DNA of 15,415 bases from an uncultured Ruminococcus sp. (GTDB lineage: Bacteria > Bacillota > Clostridia > Oscillospirales > Acutalibacteraceae). Made by a program: the position numbers and the translations under genes. Location of the stretch: positions 1 through 15,415 of the forward strand of contig CATOLC010000007.1 of the NCBI GenBank assembly GCA_951800855.1, in the 5' to 3' direction. Positions 14,759 to 15,415 of the stretch are shown here, one piece after another; the first letter of the stretch is position 1, and each line of letters opens with the position of its first letter. The notes beneath the pieces were generated by a model. The model had not been told where the DNA came from, ran no database searches, and worked only from the letters and a program-made list of their open reading frames with translations.

Positions 14759-15415
14759 TTACCCCTCATCACTTTCTTCTTCTTCGATACTGAAAGTATC
14801 ATCATTGTCTTCTGAAAACACAGGTATAACATGACATCGGAAGTACATTTTCCCCGTTTTGTCCTGGATTCTCTTGTCCCACAATTTTTTTATAGGCTTC
14901 AATGGTAATTCTTTCCCTTTCTCATCAACCAAAACGAACTTGGCGGCATCGGACATATCATGAATATGACTGAGCCAAGCTTTAGCCTTAGCAGGGTTCA
15001 GATAATGCTTCAGAAACCAATTATCCAGCCAGTCTTCGTAACCCTCACACTCATCCACTGCGCTACGAAAGTTTAATTCATACATACACGACCTCGCTCC
15101 GTCCACAAATGGCTGGAATGGCGCATCTGAATCTTTGATCGGACACTCTATGAAACCCAAGCTCTTATTTAAATCTGGTGAAATTAGTTCCAGACGCATA
15201 GTTGAGTACTCATCGTCACCGTCATCAGAATCGGTATCAATTGATATATCAGTTTTAGCCCGCTCCGAATATTTAATCCAAACTTCTACATTTCTAGTTC
15301 TTATAGGTCTACCCTCAGGTTCCCTAAGATGTTCCCAGACCTCCGATACATCTAAATCCTTAAGATCAAATACTTCGCTACCTTCCGGCACTTCGCCATC
15401 CTTGACGTACGCCAC
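14759..15415 (-). CDS. Hypothetical acidic protein, C-terminal 218 residues (cut by window edge)
   Basis: I do not recognise this protein. The frame runs to the right edge; the first codon there is a GTG that may be internal, so the true start is probably outside. The visible 218 residues are strongly acidic, with an Asp-rich loop at about 58-70 (SIDTDSDDGDDEYS) and a Glu/Asp-rich end (SIEEEESDEG). Trp residues are frequent between 125 and 180 (EDWLDNWFLKHYLN, AKAWLSHIHD, KKLWDKRI). The end of the chain has a strand-like MYFRCHVIPVF. No signal peptide, membrane segment or catalytic motif is visible. GC content (about 45 percent) is above that of the neighbouring unknown gene. No function can be proposed. 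Confidence 0.75.
   Translation of the reverse strand: MAYVKDGEVPEGSEVFDLKDLDVSEVWEHLREPEGRPIRTRNVEVWIKYSERAKTDISIDTDSDDGDDEYSTMRLELISPDLNKSLGFIECPIKDSDAPFQPFVDGARSCMYELNFRSAVDECEGYEDWLDNWFLKHYLNPAKAKAWLSHIHDMSDAAKFVLVDEKGKELPLKPIKKLWDKRIQDKTGKMYFRCHVIPVFSEDNDDTFSIEEEESDEG

Noticed and set aside
14618..14815. Plus-strand 65-codon frame across the GC-rich island and the end of the acidic gene
   Set aside because: It overlaps the end of the minus-strand gene antisense, has no ribosome binding site and its second half is the shadow of the acidic Glu/Asp codons.
1..15415. CRISPR array, tRNA, insertion sequence
   Set aside because: No regularly spaced direct repeats, cloverleaf sequences, transposase motifs or terminal inverted repeats were seen.

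Overview
The window is a stretch of a low-GC Gram-positive (Firmicutes) chromosome, most likely a member of the Clostridia. The signs are the AT-rich sequence, strong AGGAGG-type ribosome binding sites, frequent TTG and GTG starts, a short four-cysteine S14, a cysteine-ribbon L24, and the pair RNase J plus GdpP. I cannot place it to genus. Every supported gene lies on the minus strand, so transcription runs right to left.

Positions 1-8717 hold the S10 and spc ribosomal protein clusters in canonical order, read leftward: rpsJ, rplC, rplD, rplW, rplB, rpsS, rplV, rpsC, rplP, rpmC, rpsQ, rplN, rplX, rplE, rpsN, rpsH, rplF, rplR, rpsE, and the first 24 codons of rpmD, cut by the left edge. Spacing is tight (overlaps to about 70 bases) except for a 160-base structured gap between rpsJ and rplC. 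A good extended -10 promoter and a hairpin-containing leader of about 150 nt precede rpsJ.

Positions 9080-13485 hold a second, co-directional group: rnj (RNase J), gdpP (cyclic-di-AMP phosphodiesterase) and rplI (L9), packed like an operon behind a near-consensus promoter at 13608-13636. I see no convincing terminator between rplI and rpsJ, so this transcript may run into the S10 operon. Finding this group directly upstream of rpsJ, where rpsL-rpsG-fusA-tuf often sits, is the main unusual feature of the ribosomal part.

Positions 13690-15415 hold unrecognised material: a 269-residue Lys-rich, probably helical protein (13736-14545) closed by a clear rho-independent terminator; the C-terminal 218 residues of an acidic protein (14759-15415) running off the right edge; and between them a short GC-rich island (about 56 percent GC over 14571-14680) with two overlapping 55-codon reading frames. 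These are the best candidates for something undescribed, but nothing in the sequence gives them a function. No tRNA, rRNA, CRISPR array, insertion sequence or recognisable mobile-element gene was seen.
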